A stretch of DNA of 50,056 bases, taken from positions 1-50,056 of the forward strand of contig NZ_JABJXT010000025.1 of NCBI RefSeq assembly GCF_013155295.1, in the 5' to 3' direction. The notes beneath the pieces were generated by a model that saw only the letters and a list, made by a program, of their open reading frames with translations, made no database searches and was not told where the DNA came from. This DNA is from Pseudogemmobacter hezensis (GTDB lineage: Bacteria; Pseudomonadota; Alphaproteobacteria; Rhodobacterales; Rhodobacteraceae). Shown here piece after piece: positions 1 through 5,987 of the stretch. Numbering within the stretch: position 1 is the stretch's first letter; every line of letters begins with the position of its first letter. Made by a program: the position numbers and the translations under genes.

Positions 1-119
1 CAGTAAGAAAAAAGAAGGAGACACACCCAACCTTGACCCCAGCTTGAACCAAAATCCATAATCAGAGGTGGCTCACTTCTCGGTGACAAAACCGGCTCAG
101 TTCCGCGTGAGATTCAACA
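1..119 (+). mobile_element. Probable right end of an IS21-family insertion sequence
   Basis: Between 68 and 119 there are two imperfect direct copies of a GGCTCA(C/G)TTC-type motif (GGCTCACTTCTCGGTGAC, then GGCTCAGTTCCGCGTGAG), and the stretch closes with TTCAACA. From memory, multiple terminal repeats of the TGGCTCA-TTTTC type and a terminal TCAACA are typical of IS21-family ends, and istB usually lies just inside them. No transposase is visible because the window starts here, so the family call is an inference. The element would end at about 119 and phage sequence begins there. Confidence 0.42.
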
Positions 120-550
120 CGCTGGCGGCAGAAATCGCCCTGGCATATGCCGCCACCATTCCGCTTGCGCAGATAGCACCTCTCGCACAAGCGGCCTGTC
201 TCGCCCTGTTCGCTGCTATCCTTGCACCAGCGCAGGGCGAGGGAACCCCATCACCAGCACCCGCATCTGACCCGATGCCGCTTTCCCGGTTCTTCACTGA
301 ATTGTTCAGCCGCGCCACAAGCTGGCTGCACTGGCCCCCGTCCGAGGTCTGGAACGCATCGGTGGCCGAGATTGTCACGGCGCTTGAAGCGCAGGCAGAG
401 CGCGAACTGCGCCTTGCTGGCATCCCATCCGACAAGGGCAAGGGGCCAGAGGTATATACACCTGAGCGCCTGCGCGAGATTGAAGCCGATGGAATTGACC
501 CGGCCTTTGATCGCGCCGCGCTTCAGGCATTGAAAGCGAGGCACCAATGA
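68..550 (+). CDS. Phage tail-associated protein, possible tail assembly chaperone (5' end chimeric)
   Basis: A 160-residue frame opens with GTG at 68, but its first 17 or so codons lie inside the IS21-like terminal repeats, so the present N-terminus is probably not native. Residues 18-65 are alanine-rich and hydrophobic. The C-terminal part after the ATG at 275 (starting MPLSRFF) looks like normal phage protein, with a W-rich patch followed by a helical ELRLAG segment. It overlaps the next gene by four bases (ATGA at 547), so it belongs to the same late transcript. The resemblance to tail assembly chaperones is weak and rests on context and the W/E-rich helix. The product is otherwise unrecognised. 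Confidence 0.45.
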   Translation: MAHFSVTKPAQFRVRFNTLAAEIALAYAATIPLAQIAPLAQAACLALFAAILAPAQGEGTPSPAPASDPMPLSRFFTELFSRATSWLHWPPSEVWNASVAEIVTALEAQAERELRLAGIPSDKGKGPEVYTPERLREIEADGIDPAFDRAALQALKARHQ

Positions 551-1185
551 GAACGATTCACCTTCACGGCAATCTGGGGAAAGAGTTCGGCCACAAGGTC
601 AGGCTGGCGGTTGATACCGTGGAAGAAGCCATTCAGGCCCTGCAAGCGAACTTCCCCAAGTTCTTCAACTATATCCGCAACGGCCATTTCCGGGTGATCG
701 TCGGAAAGACCAAAAAGAACGGCATGGAACTGGATGAAGCCATGCTGCCGGGCTTCAAACTTGGCAATCAGGATCTGTTCGTTATCCCGGTTATCAAGGG
801 TTCAAAGCGTGGCGGCGTTGGTAAGATCATTGCAGGCGTTGCGCTGATCGGGCTTGCCGCCTTCGGTGGTGCGGCCCTTGCTTCCCCGTTGTTCGCGGGC
901 GGCAGCATGAGCGTGGGTTCCATTGCTGGTGCGATGGGAACCAGCCTCATGCTTACCGGCGTGGCGACCATGCTGGCCCCGGAACTGAAAGCCGAGGAAA
1001 CAGAAAAGTCCTTCACCATGACCGGCCCGCAAAACACCACCCGCGAGGGCGGTATCATCCCCATTGCTTATGGCCGCGTCTGGACGGGTGGCACCCTGAT
1101 TAACGGGGCGCTGAGTATCAGCCAGAAGGGCAGCACGACCAGCACCGATGCAGGCGGCTTGTTCAGGCAGATCGGCGGGAAGTAA
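547..1185 (+). CDS. Phage tail assembly protein, lambda gpI-like
   Basis: This 212-residue protein matches the layout and length of lambda tail assembly protein I (about 223 residues). An N-terminal beta-grasp-like region (about 1-85, beginning MRTIHLHG) is followed by a glycine/alanine-rich hydrophobic middle (about 90-145). The C-terminal segment carries the motif IPIAYGRVWTGG, seen in this family. Such proteins act late in assembly of the tail tip of siphoviruses. The start overlaps the previous gene in an ATGA, and the stop (TAATG) overlaps the HNH gene, indicating translational coupling. In lambda-type genomes a large tip protein (gpJ) follows; here an HNH gene follows instead. Confidence 0.72.
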   Translation: MRTIHLHGNLGKEFGHKVRLAVDTVEEAIQALQANFPKFFNYIRNGHFRVIVGKTKKNGMELDEAMLPGFKLGNQDLFVIPVIKGSKRGGVGKIIAGVALIGLAAFGGAALASPLFAGGSMSVGSIAGAMGTSLMLTGVATMLAPELKAEETEKSFTMTGPQNTTREGGIIPIAYGRVWTGGTLINGALSISQKGSTTSTDAGGLFRQIGGK

Positions 1186-1532
1186 TGCCAGCGCCGCCCC
1201 GTCTCTGTTCCTGCGGTGCCATTGTTCCGGCTGGTGATCTATGCGCCTGCCAGCGTGACACCATCCGCGTCCGCAAACGCCGGTATGACGCAACCCGTCC
1301 GAACAGCCGCCAGCGCGGCTATACGCGCCAATGGGAAGCCCTGCGGGCCGAGTTCCTGCGCCTGCACCCGACTTGTGCGTTCTGCGGTGCTGAGGCGCAG
1401 GTTGTGGACCATATCCAGCGCCACCACGGCAACGTGGCGCTGGTGATGAACTGGAACAACTTGCAGTCCCTCTGCAAACGCTGCCACGATTCCGAGAAGC
1501 AGAGGCAGGAACGGGCCAATGTCAGAACGTGA
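1185..1532 (+). CDS. HNH endonuclease of the phage late region
   Basis: This 115-residue HNH nuclease carries four zinc-ligand cysteines (C64, C67, C97, C100) around the core, with the D-H pair at 75-76, N at about 91 and the final H at 101. An extra N-terminal CxC pair (C8/C10 and C20/C22) suggests a second small zinc knuckle. HNH proteins of this size usually sit directly upstream of the terminase genes in cos-type siphoviruses and help terminase cleave DNA. Here the restriction-modification cassette and connector genes separate it from terminase. It starts at the stop of the gpI-like gene (TAATG). Confidence 0.85.
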   Translation: MPAPPRLCSCGAIVPAGDLCACQRDTIRVRKRRYDATRPNSRQRGYTRQWEALRAEFLRLHPTCAFCGAEAQVVDHIQRHHGNVALVMNWNNLQSLCKRCHDSEKQRQERANVRT

Positions 1533-1671
1533 CTTGTGGCAAGAAGTAGAGTCGTGTGAGAAGTATGGGACCGTGCTTCGGCATCAATCCCCGCACCTGC
1601 ATGCAGTGGTTCTGTTCTTTGCTAGAAGAATGCTCTACGGGGCCTTATCTTCACGAGCCGCAAGCCATTGA
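1519..1671 (+). CDS. Small hypothetical protein overlapping the HNH gene
   Basis: A 50-codon frame begins with ATG inside the last codons of the HNH gene. It reads MSERDLWQEVESCEKYGTVL at its start, which looks like a real acidic soluble N-terminus, and ends at TGA 1669-1671. In similar phages the small terminase subunit starts at this place, so this could be the remnant of a gene cut by insertion of the restriction-modification cassette. The 3' end overlaps the antisense ribbon-helix-helix gene. No function can be assigned. Confidence 0.35.
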   Translation: MSERDLWQEVESCEKYGTVLRHQSPHLHAVVLFFARRMLYGALSSRAASH

Positions 1672-1787
1672 CGAACGATCACCGTCAGCAGACTGGATAC
1701 TGAACGCGCATCAGCTTTTGCCGCCGCCTCCAATGCCATCTTGTCATTCTCATCCAAACGGAATGAAACTGGCAGACCTTTACTCAT
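1635..1787 (-). CDS. Ribbon-helix-helix (Arc/MetJ-type) DNA-binding protein
   Basis: A 50-residue protein on the minus strand starts at the ATG at 1787. A good AAGGTGG ribosome site lies 3-9 bases upstream, which decides against the longer frame. It reads as one short beta strand (LPVSFRLDEND) followed by two helices, the pattern of a ribbon-helix-helix dimer. It is divergent to the methyltransferase gene, and three TGTAGT elements lie in the shared upstream region. The likely role is transcription control of the cassette, in place of the usual C protein. Alternatives are an antitoxin or a plasmid-type accessory regulator. The fold call is moderately safe; the regulatory role is inference. 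Confidence 0.6.
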   Translation of the reverse strand: MSKGLPVSFRLDENDKMALEAAAKADARSVSSLLTVIVRQWLAAREDKAP

Positions 1788-1798
1788 GCGCCACCTTT

Positions 1799-1844
1799 TG
1801 TAGTAAAATGTAGTTGACGCACCGCGTCTGCGCATGTAACTACA
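1799..1844. promoter_or_regulatory. Candidate operator: repeated TGTAGT sites between divergent genes
   Basis: TGTAGT occurs at 1799-1804 and 1809-1814 in direct orientation, exactly ten bases apart (one helical turn). The inverse ACTACA lies at 1839-1844. TGTAGTT/AACTACA forms a perfect 7-bp inverted repeat (1809-1815 and 1838-1844). Tandem sites spaced by one turn are what ribbon-helix-helix dimers bind. The sites cover the start region of both the small regulator and the methyltransferase. Confidence 0.5.
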
Positions 1845-1908
1845 ATCGAATACAAACAACAAGCAGCTACCCGTGAGGTGGCAGCGCAGCGATACCAAAG
1901 AAGACGTT

Positions 1909-2997
1909 ATGACGCAGAACACCAACCTCGGAATATTTTCATTTTTTTCAGGCTGCGGGCTGCTTGACCTCGGCTTTGAAAAAGCTGGCTTCCACACTCG
2001 GTTCGTCAATGAATATTACGAACCGTTTCTAGATGGATACCGTTATTCCCGAAAGAAGTTAGGTGTTCCTGAACCAAAATATGGATATTCCAGCGCATCC
2101 ATCGTAGACGTTGCCTCATCTGAAATGAAGGCGAAGGTTGATTTCGCCAAAAATGATGGTGATCTTATTGGCTTCATTGGCGGCCCTCCATGCCCTGATT
2201 TTTCGGTAGGTGGAAAAAATAGGGGCCAAGAGGGAGACAATGGTAAGCTGTCGCGTGTCTATATTGACCTCGTGTGCGCTGCCCGCCCTGACTTTTTTGT
2301 TTTTGAAAACGTCAAGGGTTTGTGGCGAACGAAGAAGCACCGCGCGTTCTATGAATCCCTCAAGGTCGATCTTGTGAAAGCAGGCTATCATCTGCACGAA
2401 CGCCTCATCAATGCCATCGAATTTGGTGCCCCGCAGGATCGGGACCGTATTATTCTGATGGGTTTCCACAATAGCAAGTTTTCCGGGTGCGATCTGACTT
2501 GGGATGGCGTTATTTATCCTGAAAGGGCCGCATTCTCTTACGAATGGCCAGACACGCATCCGTTCAATGAAAATGGGAGTGTTCCTAAGCCAAACAATGT
2601 TCCGCTGGAACTTACAGTGCAGCATTGGTTTGATAAAAATGCAGTGAACGAGCATCCGAACGCAAGGCACGTATTCCAACCCAGAGCTGGCCTGAAAAGG
2701 TTCCTTACCCTTGATGAGGGTGATGACAGCAAGAAATCATACAAACGGCTTCACCGCTGGCGCTACTCCCCCACGGCAGCTTATGGGAATAATGAGGTTC
2801 ACGTTCACCCATACAAGGCGAGGCGCATTTCGGTGGCTGAGGCTCTGGCGATTCAGTCTGCGCCACGTGACTTTGAACTGCCTGCGTCCATGACCTTGAG
2901 CGCGATGTTCAAAACGGTAGGGAATGGTGTCCCGTTCTTGGCTGCTCAAGGTATCGCGTTGACCGTCAAGCGGCATATCAAGGCGGCCCGTATGTAG
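1909..2997 (+). CDS. C5-cytosine DNA methyltransferase (type II)
   Basis: The protein has the ordered motifs of m5C methyltransferases. Motif I is FSFFSGCGLLDLGF (residues 10-23, SAM binding). Motif IV is GGPPCPDFS with catalytic Cys95. Motif VI is FENVKG (132-137), motif VIII is QDRDRI (176-181), and the C-terminal motif X region contains VGNGVPF. The start is placed at ATG 1909 because motif I then lies at the usual distance from the N-terminus; a GTG at 1873 would add 12 residues. It modifies one cytosine in the target of the nuclease encoded next to it. The base composition is visibly AT-richer than the phage genes on either side, which suggests the cassette was acquired as a unit. Confidence 0.9.
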   Translation: MTQNTNLGIFSFFSGCGLLDLGFEKAGFHTRFVNEYYEPFLDGYRYSRKKLGVPEPKYGYSSASIVDVASSEMKAKVDFAKNDGDLIGFIGGPPCPDFSVGGKNRGQEGDNGKLSRVYIDLVCAARPDFFVFENVKGLWRTKKHRAFYESLKVDLVKAGYHLHERLINAIEFGAPQDRDRIILMGFHNSKFSGCDLTWDGVIYPERAAFSYEWPDTHPFNENGSVPKPNNVPLELTVQHWFDKNAVNEHPNARHVFQPRAGLKRFLTLDEGDDSKKSYKRLHRWRYSPTAAYGNNEVHVHPYKARRISVAEALAIQSAPRDFELPASMTLSAMFKTVGNGVPFLAAQGIALTVKRHIKAARM

Positions 2998-3094
2998 GGG
3001 GCAAGGCACTTAAAGCCAATAAACGTCTTGCAGAGCGGCTGGGTAGCCTTGCCAATGACGATGTATCAGACCATCACTGGCGGGACCGGATGTG

Positions 3095-3940
3095 ATGGAG
3101 ATGCAGAACGTGCCCTATATCAGGATGAATGGCGGTAGAGCTGAGGTTATCAAGCGTGACGCGATCACCCATATTCGGGGACAAGCTCTGCCCGCCGACC
3201 ACGAAACCTATACGGGCATTCTGGAAAGTTTAGATAACACAATACGCCCACGGGGCGTTGGTCAAGGTGCGTTGAGCAACGCACATGGAGATTGGTATGA
3301 ATGGATGCTTGCCTTAGAGGCATGGAATACCGCAGCTAATAATCCAGATGCCGACTTGGCACTTCTTCTTCCGAATAAAAGACGATTTGATCTATCCCGG
3401 CTCTACAGTCCCCGCATTTGTGGTATCATTACTGATCTGCGTAACAAAGTTTTGCAAACTGGCAACATCAGTTTTGTTAGTTCAAATCCAGACTTCGTTA
3501 TACTGGGAAGATCTGTAGTTGATCGAGTAATACCTCATTTGAATCCCATTAATATGCTTTCAAATGACGCGATAGACACACTTGATAATAGCTATCTTGA
3601 GTTCGCCGATCAGTGCTCATTTGAAGAGATTAAAGGTTATATTTCCGTTAAATCATCGCTGAGACCTGACAGGCGACTGCAAATACCGCACGAGGGAAGC
3701 TTAATGAAAGCAGTCTATGTTCATATTCAGACGCGAGAATGGATCATAAATCCGAACGGGATCAAGTATTATGCGATTTCTACTGCGATTAACGACTCTG
3801 ATATCGAAGCCCTTAATACCGTAGCAACACATTCTATCACCACTGTTTCGAGTGTTCCTCAGGCGGCTGTAGATCAACTTTTTGCCGCAAATTCCCCGGT
3901 TGAAGCTCGTGCAGTTTTTGAACAGATTCTACTGCCATGA
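3095..3940 (+). CDS. Type II restriction endonuclease, Cfr10I/NgoMIV/SgrAI family
   Basis: This protein of about 281 residues has the active-site signature of the CCGG-core restriction enzymes. The pair Pro-Asp (SNPDF) is at 132-133. Then 52 residues later comes Lys186 in SVKSSLRPDRR, and 13 residues after that Glu200. PD-X(46-55)-K-X13-E is the spacing described for Cfr10I, Bse634I, NgoMIV and SgrAI, and the K-x-S-x-x-x-DR context agrees. The likely target therefore contains CCGG (RCCGGY or GCCGGC type); this is inference. Starts at 3092 (GTG), 3095 and 3101 are all possible. The gene is AT-rich and follows the methyltransferase by about 100 bases on the same strand. Confidence 0.8.
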   Translation: MEMQNVPYIRMNGGRAEVIKRDAITHIRGQALPADHETYTGILESLDNTIRPRGVGQGALSNAHGDWYEWMLALEAWNTAANNPDADLALLLPNKRRFDLSRLYSPRICGIITDLRNKVLQTGNISFVSSNPDFVILGRSVVDRVIPHLNPINMLSNDAIDTLDNSYLEFADQCSFEEIKGYISVKSSLRPDRRLQIPHEGSLMKAVYVHIQTREWIINPNGIKYYAISTAINDSDIEALNTVATHSITTVSSVPQAAVDQLFAANSPVEARAVFEQILLP

Positions 3941-3996
3941 GACTTTATGAATTTTGGTAGAGGGGGTATCTCTGAACTTTCGTCCCTTTCAGGGAA

Positions 3997-4029
3997 CCGG
4001 CGTGTGGTCCTTCGCGCAAGATACGCCGG
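3997..4029 (+). terminator. Hairpin after the restriction-modification cassette
   Basis: CCGGCGT (3997-4003) pairs with ACGCCGG (4023-4029) across a 19-base loop. No clear U-tract follows directly; AACTTTT comes a few bases later. It lies between the restriction gene and the connector operon and may terminate or mark the edge of the inserted cassette. Confidence 0.35.
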
Positions 4030-4066
4030 AATATAACTTTTCACGATTCACAGCCCGGCATGGCGG

Positions 4067-4081
4067 TGTTATATTATAACA
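4067..4081. promoter_or_regulatory. 15-bp palindrome TGTTATATTATAACA, copy 1
   Basis: The sequence TGTTATATTATAACA is a dyad except for the central base. It lies 25-40 bases upstream of the connector gene. Its exact reverse complement occurs at 10899-10913, and both are AT islands in GC-rich phage DNA. A shared repressor or activator site is the likeliest reading. Confidence 0.5.
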
Positions 4082-4105
4082 ACTTTGTTTGTTATGAGTG
4101 CTGCC

Positions 4106-4408
4106 ATGTCCCTGCCAACTGCCCTGATCCGGGCGCATCTGAACCTTGACGACGACCGCGACCCGGAACTGCTGACCCATTACGCCAATGTGGCTGCGAT
4201 GTGGGTGGCGGCTTATACCGGCCAGCCCTTCACAGCTGACAACGCCCTGATGGTGCAGTCCGCGCTTCTGCTGGTGGCGCACCAGTATGAAAGCCGCGAG
4301 GGCGTGACCTTTGCCAGCCCGCACCAGTTGCCCTTCGGCGTCCATGATCTGCTGTCGCCCCTGAAAGAGCGCGTCACCGGCTACCGGCCCGAGCCGGAGG
4401 CAGCATAA
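4106..4408 (+). CDS. Phage head-tail connector protein, gp6-like
   Basis: This 100-residue protein has the usual start MSLPTALIRAHLNLDDD and a short helical body (about residues 20-65) containing YANVAAMWVAAYTG. This is the pattern of HK97 gp6-like connectors, which form a ring under the portal and join head to tail. ATGs at 4094 and 4106 are both possible; 4106 fits family N-termini better. It opens a tightly coupled gene run (TAATG with the next gene). A 15-bp dyad lies just upstream. Neighbouring portal and capsid genes, which normally precede it, are not present. Confidence 0.75.
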   Translation: MSLPTALIRAHLNLDDDRDPELLTHYANVAAMWVAAYTGQPFTADNALMVQSALLLVAHQYESREGVTFASPHQLPFGVHDLLSPLKERVTGYRPEPEAA

Positions 4409-4866
4409 TGGCCCGCTATGTCCAAGGCTCTGATGCCCTGAAACGCAAGCTGGCAGCGCTTCCGGCTGCCGTTGCCGCTGCCCTGAACCCCGCCTTGAAG
4501 CGTTCCGCCGAGGAAGTGGCAGCCGATGCCCGCGCCTTGGCCGAGGCATCGCGGCGCACGGGCAGCCTTGCAGATTCCATTGATGCCACCGGCCCCGGCG
4601 AAACCACGCCCGCCTATGCAGCCAATGGCGGCAGGCGCACCGCCGAAGACGGGCAGGCATTTGTCACCGCTGGCAGCCCTGACGCCCGCCACGGGCATCT
4701 CGTGGAGTTCGGCACCAGCGAGCGCCAGCACAAGGATGGCACCAGCACGGGCACCATGCCCGCCGAACCCTTCCTGCTGCCCGCTTGGCGGCTGAATATG
4801 ACCCGCGTGAAGAACCGCCTGCGCCGGGTGATCCGCGCCGAGGCGAGGAAGGCGGCAGGCCAATGA
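4408..4866 (+). CDS. HK97 gp10-family head-tail completion protein
   Basis: The 152-residue protein has the typical opening in which the chain is described as a set of columns (LKRKLAALPAAVAAALNPAL), followed by a helical N-terminal half. The second half ends in the conserved GHLVEFGT...MPAEPFLLPAW block (roughly residues 95-130), found in nearly all HK97 gp10-like proteins. These proteins join neck and tail of siphoviruses. The gene overlaps its upstream neighbour by one base (TAATG) and its downstream neighbour by four (ATGA). Confidence 0.85.
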   Translation: MARYVQGSDALKRKLAALPAAVAAALNPALKRSAEEVAADARALAEASRRTGSLADSIDATGPGETTPAYAANGGRRTAEDGQAFVTAGSPDARHGHLVEFGTSERQHKDGTSTGTMPAEPFLLPAWRLNMTRVKNRLRRVIRAEARKAAGQ

Positions 4867-5285
4867 TGGACCCGAGCCTTTCCCTGCAAACGCTGATCGG
4901 TGATCTGCTAGCGGCTGATCCTCGGATTGCTGCCCATGTTGACCCGGTGAATATCCGCGCCGGTTCCATCCGCCCCGACAACCTGCCTGCAATCGTCCTG
5001 GCACCAGCCCGCGTGTCCATCCTTGGCCATGCCTCGGGCGGCTATGTCGTGGCCGAGGTCCGCATGATGCTGCACCTCTGGGCCGTGGAAGATGGTTCCA
5101 CGGTGGCGCAGGCGGTGGCCGGTGCTGCCATGCTGGCGCTGATGGATGCGCCCCGGCCCGATGGTTTCGCCATTGATGACTGGCAGCGCCCGGAACTGGT
5201 CTGGATGCGCGACCCTGCGCCCGAGCGCACCTATACGCATGGCACGATTGCCCTGCGGGCGGTGCTGCGGTGGAGGGCCGAGTGA
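4863..5285 (+). CDS. DUF3168 tail completion/terminator protein
   Basis: A 140-residue DUF3168-type protein, the family that caps the tail tube (tail terminator). The N-terminal helix LQTLIGDLLAADPRIAAHV leads into beta-rich sequence. The central HASGGYVVAEVRMMLHLWA segment and the C-terminal THGTIALRAVLRWRAE strand are typical of the family. The ATG overlaps the preceding stop in ATGA; the longer frame from 4785 would run through the previous gene and is not used. The stop overlaps the adaptor start (TGATG). Confidence 0.8.
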   Translation: MMDPSLSLQTLIGDLLAADPRIAAHVDPVNIRAGSIRPDNLPAIVLAPARVSILGHASGGYVVAEVRMMLHLWAVEDGSTVAQAVAGAAMLALMDAPRPDGFAIDDWQRPELVWMRDPAPERTYTHGTIALRAVLRWRAE

Positions 5286-5596
5286 TGCAGGCCGGGAAAC
5301 TTCAACACCGCATTGAACTGCAACGGCTTTCAGAAACCCCCGGCCCGCATCGGCATGTTGTTCAGACTTGGACCACCTACGCCAGCGGCAAGGCAGAACT
5401 GCGCCAATCTGGCCTGTCCGAGTTCCTGACCACCTTCGGCGAGGGTGTGAGCAACAACGCTGTTTTCCTGCTGCGGTGGGTGCCGGGTGTGGCTGTCTCT
5501 GACCGCATCCTGCACGGCGGCAAGGTCTGGAACATTGTCGCCATTGCCGAGATTGGGCGCAGGAAAGGCATTGAACTGCGGGCGGTGGCGGCATGA
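5285..5596 (+). CDS. Phage head-tail adaptor protein
   Basis: The 103-residue protein begins MQAGKLQHRIELQR and has the small beta-barrel layout of SPP1 gp16-like head-tail joining proteins: W-x-T-x-A-x-G-K-A-E-L near residue 35 and a C-terminal ...VWNIVAIAEIGRRKGIELRAV. These proteins seal the connector and bridge it to the tail. It overlaps the terminase small subunit gene in ATGA, which shows that the unusual order adaptor-terminase is an established coupled arrangement. Confidence 0.82.
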   Translation: MQAGKLQHRIELQRLSETPGPHRHVVQTWTTYASGKAELRQSGLSEFLTTFGEGVSNNAVFLLRWVPGVAVSDRILHGGKVWNIVAIAEIGRRKGIELRAVAA

Positions 5597-5985
5597 GCAA
5601 GCACCTTCGGGGCGTAAAGCCTGCACCTGCTGTTGATGCCGAGGCACTGACCAAAGCACCGCCTGCGCCTGCCTATCTTTCGGCGCAGGCCAAGGCAGAA
5701 TGGAAGCGGGTTATGCCGCAACTCATCGCCCGCAAGACGCTGGTGCGGGCCGATCTGGCAGGGGTGGAGGCTTACGCTTCGGCAGTCGGCATCTGTCGCC
5801 AGATTGAGGAACAGCGGGCCGGTGGCCTTATCGACAAGGTGATGTTCGGCATCTGAAACCGGGCAGCGCAGACCGCCCGCCAGCTTGCCGCCGAATACGG
5901 GCTGACCCCGACCAGCCGCGCAAGGATGGGAATTGCCGGTGATGCCCCGCCTGCCGACACCAGCCCGAACCCGCTGGAGATTTGA
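5593..5985 (+). pseudogene. P27-family terminase small subunit with in-frame TGA
   Basis: The first 87 codons (starting MSKHLRGVKP) encode the N-terminal part of a P27-like small terminase subunit. This includes the conserved AYLSAQAKAEWKRVMPQL helix and the EAYASAVGICRQIEE segment. A TGA at 5854-5856 ends the frame. The same frame then continues from 5857 to 5985 with NRAAQTARQLAAEYGLTPTS, the conserved C-terminal block of the family (R-x-LAAE-GLTP). So the gene is complete in length (131 codons) but has one stop at codon 88. A nonsense change, a sequencing error or readthrough are possible. The gene overlaps its neighbour at the front (ATGA). Confidence 0.75.
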
Positions 5986-5987
5986 CA

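Noticed and set aside
1873-1908. GTG start for the methyltransferase
   Set aside because: The added 12 residues are basic and unlike family N-termini; the ATG at 1909 places motif I normally. It cannot be fully excluded.
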